64,000 bases of DNA from CAZTTG01 sp964615935. GTDB lineage: Bacteria > Planctomycetota > UBA1135 > GCA-002686595. Within the stretch, counting starts at the first letter, position 1. Each line of letters starts with the position of its first letter. This document shows positions 61,053 through 64,000 of the stretch, in pieces. Under the pieces are notes generated by a model. The model made no database searches. It had not been told where the DNA came from and was given only the letters and a program-made list of their open reading frames with translations. The translations under genes and the position numbers were made by a program. Where the stretch lies: the NCBI GenBank assembly GCA_964615935.1, contig CAZTTG010000002.1:1-64000 (forward strand). Reading direction: 5' to 3'.

Positions 61053-62294
61053 CTACTCCCCCCTCAGGGCCTCCACCGGGTCCAGGGCGGCCGCGCGCCG
61101 CGCCGGGTACCACCCCGCCAGGCACCCCCCCGCCATGAGCATGGCCACCACCGCGGCGCCCAGCGGCAGGGAGAGGGCGGGCCGACCGACGTAGGCCCGC
61201 ACCTCCGGGCCCACCGGCACCAGGTTCAGCGCCCACAGCAGGATCGCGCACAGCGCCATGCCGATCAGACCCCCGCTCAGGGTGACCAGGACCCCCTCCC
61301 CCAGCCGCTCGAGGGCGACGTCTCGCGGCCGGGCCCCGAGGGCCATCTGCACTCCGATCTCGCACCGGCGCTCCTCCACCATGACGTACATGACGTTGGC
61401 CACCCCCACGATCGCGACCAGCAGGCCGAGCACGCCCACGCAGATCATGAAGATCCGGTTGCCGTCCACGATGAGGTCGACCATCTCCTCGATCTCGACG
61501 TAGTCCCCCATCCTCACGGCGTCCCGGTCGGCGGGGTGGAAGCCGTGCCGCGCGGCCAGCACGCCGTAGACGGCGTCGATCACCGGCTGGCGCCGGGGAG
61601 GGTCCTCGACCCTCACGAAGAGGTTGCTGATGCTGCGCCAGCCCATGAGGTCGCGGAAGGTGCTGGCCGGGATCACCACCTTGTCCCGGTCCTCCGCGGT
61701 GTAGCTGCTGGTCGTGATCTTGGGCTTCAGGACACCGATCACGAGGAGGTGGACGCCCCTCAGCTCCACGCTGCGGCCCACGGCCGGCTCCGCGCCGAAG
61801 AGGCGCTCCTTGGTGCGGTTCCCCAGGAAGACGACCCGGCGGTGCTCCGCCTGGTCGCGTTCGTTGATGAAGCGCCCCCCCGGCTGGGGGAGGTAGCGGC
61901 GCAGGCTCCCGAAACCGGGGTCGCAGCCGCACATCACGACGTTCAGCAGGCGGTCCCCGAAGCGCAGGTCGTTCGCGCCCCCACGAATGTACTCCACGGC
62001 CACGGCGCGCGCGCCGGGCACCGCGGCCCGCACCGCCTCGGCGTCCTCGGGGACCAGCTGGATGGTCCGGCCCGCGGGCATCCCCCCATGGCTCATTGTC
62101 GTGGCGCCGGTCCCGAAGCGCAGCAGGCCGGTGCCGAAGCTGCGGGAGGTCTCGGTGGTGGCCGCGACCAGCTCGCCGCCCACCGCCAGCAGCAGGCTCA
62201 GGCTGAGCGTGCCCCAGACCACCCCCAGGACCACGAGCGAGATGCGACCTCGCTCGGCCCAGAGCTCCCGGAGCAGGTGCGCGACGGCCTCCAT
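61053..62294 (-). CDS. MacB-like ABC transporter permease 2
   Basis: 413 residues. The topology is one N-terminal helix (about 16-36), a large periplasmic MacB_PCD domain (about 40-270; e.g. F-I-N-E-R-D and V-V-F-L-G-N-R), and three C-terminal helices with V-A-I-V-G-V-A-N-V-M and E-I-G-V-Q-M-A-L-G-A-R-P-R-D-V, the FtsX-like loop that contacts the ATPase. This is the mechanotransmission type of exporter that works with an outer-membrane or periplasmic partner rather than pumping across the inner membrane. It is a paralogue of the permease at 62298 and starts 3 bases after it. Confidence 0.93.
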   Translation of the reverse strand: MEAVAHLLRELWAERGRISLVVLGVVWGTLSLSLLLAVGGELVAATTETSRSFGTGLLRFGTGATTMSHGGMPAGRTIQLVPEDAEAVRAAVPGARAVAVEYIRGGANDLRFGDRLLNVVMCGCDPGFGSLRRYLPQPGGRFINERDQAEHRRVVFLGNRTKERLFGAEPAVGRSVELRGVHLLVIGVLKPKITTSSYTAEDRDKVVIPASTFRDLMGWRSISNLFVRVEDPPRRQPVIDAVYGVLAARHGFHPADRDAVRMGDYVEIEEMVDLIVDGNRIFMICVGVLGLLVAIVGVANVMYVMVEERRCEIGVQMALGARPRDVALERLGEGVLVTLSGGLIGMALCAILLWALNLVPVGPEVRAYVGRPALSLPLGAAVVAMLMAGGCLAGWYPARRAAALDPVEALRGE

Positions 62295-62297
62295 GGT

Positions 62298-63527
62298 TCA
62301 GTCCGCCAGGGCCCGAACCGGGTCGAGGTGCGCCGCCCGGCGCGCTGGAAACCAGCCCGCCACGAGGCCGATCGTGCCCAGGAGCGCCACCGTGCCCAGA
62401 CCGATGGTCATCGAGATGCGCGGCTGCCCGAGGTTCTCCGCCAGCGGGCTCGCGCCGATGGCGGCCGAGAGGATCCATGCGCCCAGGAAGCCCAGGGCGC
62501 CGCCCGCGGCCACCAGGACCAGGGACTGGAGCAGGACCTCCCGCAGGATCCATCGCGGCCGCGCGCCCAGCGCCATGCGGATGCCGATCTCCCGCGTCCT
62601 CTGCCTCACGAGGAGGAACATCAGGTTGCCCACGCCGATGCCGCCGACCAGGAGCGTGAGGATCCCCGCCAGGCCCATCAGCAGGTTCAGGGCCGCGAAG
62701 CTGGTCTCCCGGATCCGATCGCCCTCGGCCAGGTCCCACACCCACAGCGCCTCGCGGTCCTCGGGATCGAAGCCCAGGCGAGCGCCCAGCACGCGGTAGA
62801 CGTCGCGCGTGGCCTCCTTCGCCAGCTCCGGGCGGTGGGCCCGGTACACGAAGTAGTCCACCCAGCGGTCGCCGAAGACCCGGACGTAGGTGCTGGCGGG
62901 GATGCAGATGCGCTCCTCGTCCATCCCTCCGTAGTCGCTCTCCTGCAGCTTGGGCCTCATCGTGCCGACCACCGTGAAGGGCGCGCCCCGCAGGACGACC
63001 GTCCGGCCCAGGGGGTCCTCCTGGCCGAAGAGCTGCTCGCGGATGCGGTCCCCCAGGAACATCACCCGCCGCCCCTCCCGCACGTCGCGCTCGTTGATGA
63101 AGCGGCCGCCGGGCTCGACCTCCATGTTGCGCAGCTCGTCGAAGTCGGGGTGGATGCCGGAGATGGGGGTCTGGAAGATCCGCTCGCCGCGCTGCACCCG
63201 CTCCCCGCGGACATACTCCGGGCTGATCGCCTCCAGCTCGGGGATCCGGCTCCTCAGGGCGAGGACGTCGTCCTCGGTGATCAGCACCGGGCGGCCCTCC
63301 GGGTAGCCGGCGTGGGGCAGGGTGGTACGCTGCCCCCAGGCGACGACGATGCCCGTCCCCAGGCCCTGGGCGCGCTCGCGCATCAGGTCCTCGAGGCCGG
63401 TGCCGAAGGCCATCAGGCCCACGACCCCCAGGGTCCCCCAGGCGATCCCCATGAGGGTGGAGAGCGTCCGGGTCCTCTGCGCCCAGAGGTCGCGGAACCA
63501 GTCGGCCAGGGAGGAGGGGATCAGCAC
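62298..63527 (-). CDS. MacB-like ABC transporter permease 1
   Basis: 409 residues with the same layout as its neighbour: an N-terminal helix (G-T-L-G-V-V-G-L-M-A-F-G-T), a periplasmic MacB_PCD domain (F-I-N-E-R-D-V-R-E-G-R-R-V-M-F-L-G-D-R), and three C-terminal helices with G-G-I-G-V-G-N-L-M-F-L-L-V and R-E-I-G-I-R-M-A-L-G-A-R-P-R. Two different permease genes with one ATPase imply a heterodimer. It follows the membrane-fusion gene by 14 bases. Confidence 0.93.
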   Translation of the reverse strand: MLIPSSLADWFRDLWAQRTRTLSTLMGIAWGTLGVVGLMAFGTGLEDLMRERAQGLGTGIVVAWGQRTTLPHAGYPEGRPVLITEDDVLALRSRIPELEAISPEYVRGERVQRGERIFQTPISGIHPDFDELRNMEVEPGGRFINERDVREGRRVMFLGDRIREQLFGQEDPLGRTVVLRGAPFTVVGTMRPKLQESDYGGMDEERICIPASTYVRVFGDRWVDYFVYRAHRPELAKEATRDVYRVLGARLGFDPEDREALWVWDLAEGDRIRETSFAALNLLMGLAGILTLLVGGIGVGNLMFLLVRQRTREIGIRMALGARPRWILREVLLQSLVLVAAGGALGFLGAWILSAAIGASPLAENLGQPRISMTIGLGTVALLGTIGLVAGWFPARRAAHLDPVRALAD

Positions 63528-63541
63528 CGCTCGAGCCCCGA

Positions 63542-64000
63542 TCAGTAGATGCGCTCGAGGACCACGTCCCCCTCGGCGAGGCCCCCGGTGATCTCCACGT
63601 TCAGGCCGTCGCTGAGGCCGGTCTGGACCTCTCGCTCGAGGTCGCCGCCCCGGCCGTCGTCCACCCGCACGAAGGCGGAGCCCTCGCGGTAGTCGACCAC
63701 GCGCTCGGAGAGGACCAGCACGTCCTCGGCCCGCGCCACCTCGACGCGGGCCACGGCCGAGTAGCCCGAGCGCAGGACGACGTCCGGCGGCCGCTCGACG
63801 CTCAGCTTCACGTCGAAGACCGTGGCGTTGTTCACCGTGCGCGAGCGCAGCGCGATCGAGACCAGCTCTCCTGAGACGGCCGCGCCGGGGAGCGCCCCCA
63901 CGCTGATCGACGCGCCCATGCCCTCGCGCAGCCGCCCCACGTCCACCTCGTTGGCGGTGCCGCGGAAGACGAGCCGGTCCATGTCGGCCAGGACCATCAG
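63542..64000 (-). CDS. MacA/HlyD-like periplasmic adaptor, cut by window edge
   Basis: Only the C-terminal 152 residues are present; the frame continues past the right edge (5' end missing). Visible are beta-barrel strands (V-S-G-E-L-V-S-I-A-L-R-S; V-F-D-V-K-L-S-V-E) and the membrane-proximal end with G-L-S-D-G-L-N-V-E-I-T-G-G-L-A-E-G-D-V-V, the usual end of RND/MacA-type adaptors. It would link the MacB-like permeases to an outer-membrane channel and is the first visible gene of this operon. Confidence 0.88.
   Translation of the reverse strand: MMVLADMDRLVFRGTANEVDVGRLREGMGASISVGALPGAAVSGELVSIALRSRTVNNATVFDVKLSVERPPDVVLRSGYSAVARVEVARAEDVLVLSERVVDYREGSAFVRVDDGRGGDLEREVQTGLSDGLNVEITGGLAEGDVVLERIY

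Overview
The window is GC-rich DNA (very rich in G/C at third codon positions), densely coding, and broken once by a 100-base run of N (33641-33740), so it comes from a draft assembly or metagenome bin. The gene mix points to a large-genome, signalling-rich bacterium: a Ser/Thr kinase with an ECF sigma factor, TPR-CHAT proteases, a membrane caspase, a giant WD40 protein, Tat-exported Gfo/Idh/MocA oxidoreductases, carboxypeptidase-regulatory-like repeat proteins, a TPR-sulfotransferase and URO-D-like proteins. This fits Planctomycetota best; Myxococcota or a related deep lineage cannot be excluded. No rRNA, tRNA, CRISPR array, insertion sequence or prophage was recognised.

Layout. 1-6.5 kb: a carboxypeptidase-regulatory-like repeat protein, a retropepsin-like lipoprotein without its catalytic Asp, a small NTF2-like protein and a penicillin-acylase-family lipoprotein. 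6.5-8.4 kb: a BlaI/BlaR1-type pair (M56 protease first, then repressor) behind twin BlaI-like operators; the protease carries an ExbD-like C-terminus instead of a penicillin-binding sensor. 8.5-17.2 kb: TPR-sulfotransferase, bifunctional FTCD, a Tat-exported Gfo/Idh/MocA protein, an FG-GAP repeat protein, an unrecognised 559-residue protein and a CBS-pair protein. 17.4-25.2 kb: an endonuclease Q-UvrD helicase fusion, then an operon on the opposite strand for a 21-repeat WD40 protein and a smaller propeller. 25.3-36.2 kb: surface-polymer genes (flippase, GT4 glycosyltransferase), a CNNM/CBS membrane protein, a second regulatory-like repeat protein, and a modification cluster around the assembly gap (methyltransferase, B12-type radical SAM, NodU-type carbamoyltransferase, second methyltransferase).

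36.3-49.2 kb is the most unusual part: two tandem paralogous TPR-CHAT proteases, a membrane-anchored caspase with an intact His/Cys pair, and, divergent from it across only 37 bp, a transmembrane Ser/Thr kinase whose 3' end overlaps an ECF sigma-factor gene. The caspase and kinase appear to share a C-terminal extracytoplasmic-type domain, and their predicted -10 boxes overlap. I read this as a candidate protease-kinase-sigma signalling or cell-death/conflict module.

49.2-64 kb: a URO-D-like protein, a gamma-glutamyltransferase-family enzyme, a HEAT-repeat protein, an S9 peptidase lipoprotein, a translationally coupled GMC oxidoreductase/Gfo-Idh-like pair, a DRG-type TGS GTPase, and a MacB-like ABC exporter (ATPase, two permeases, truncated adaptor) running off the right edge.
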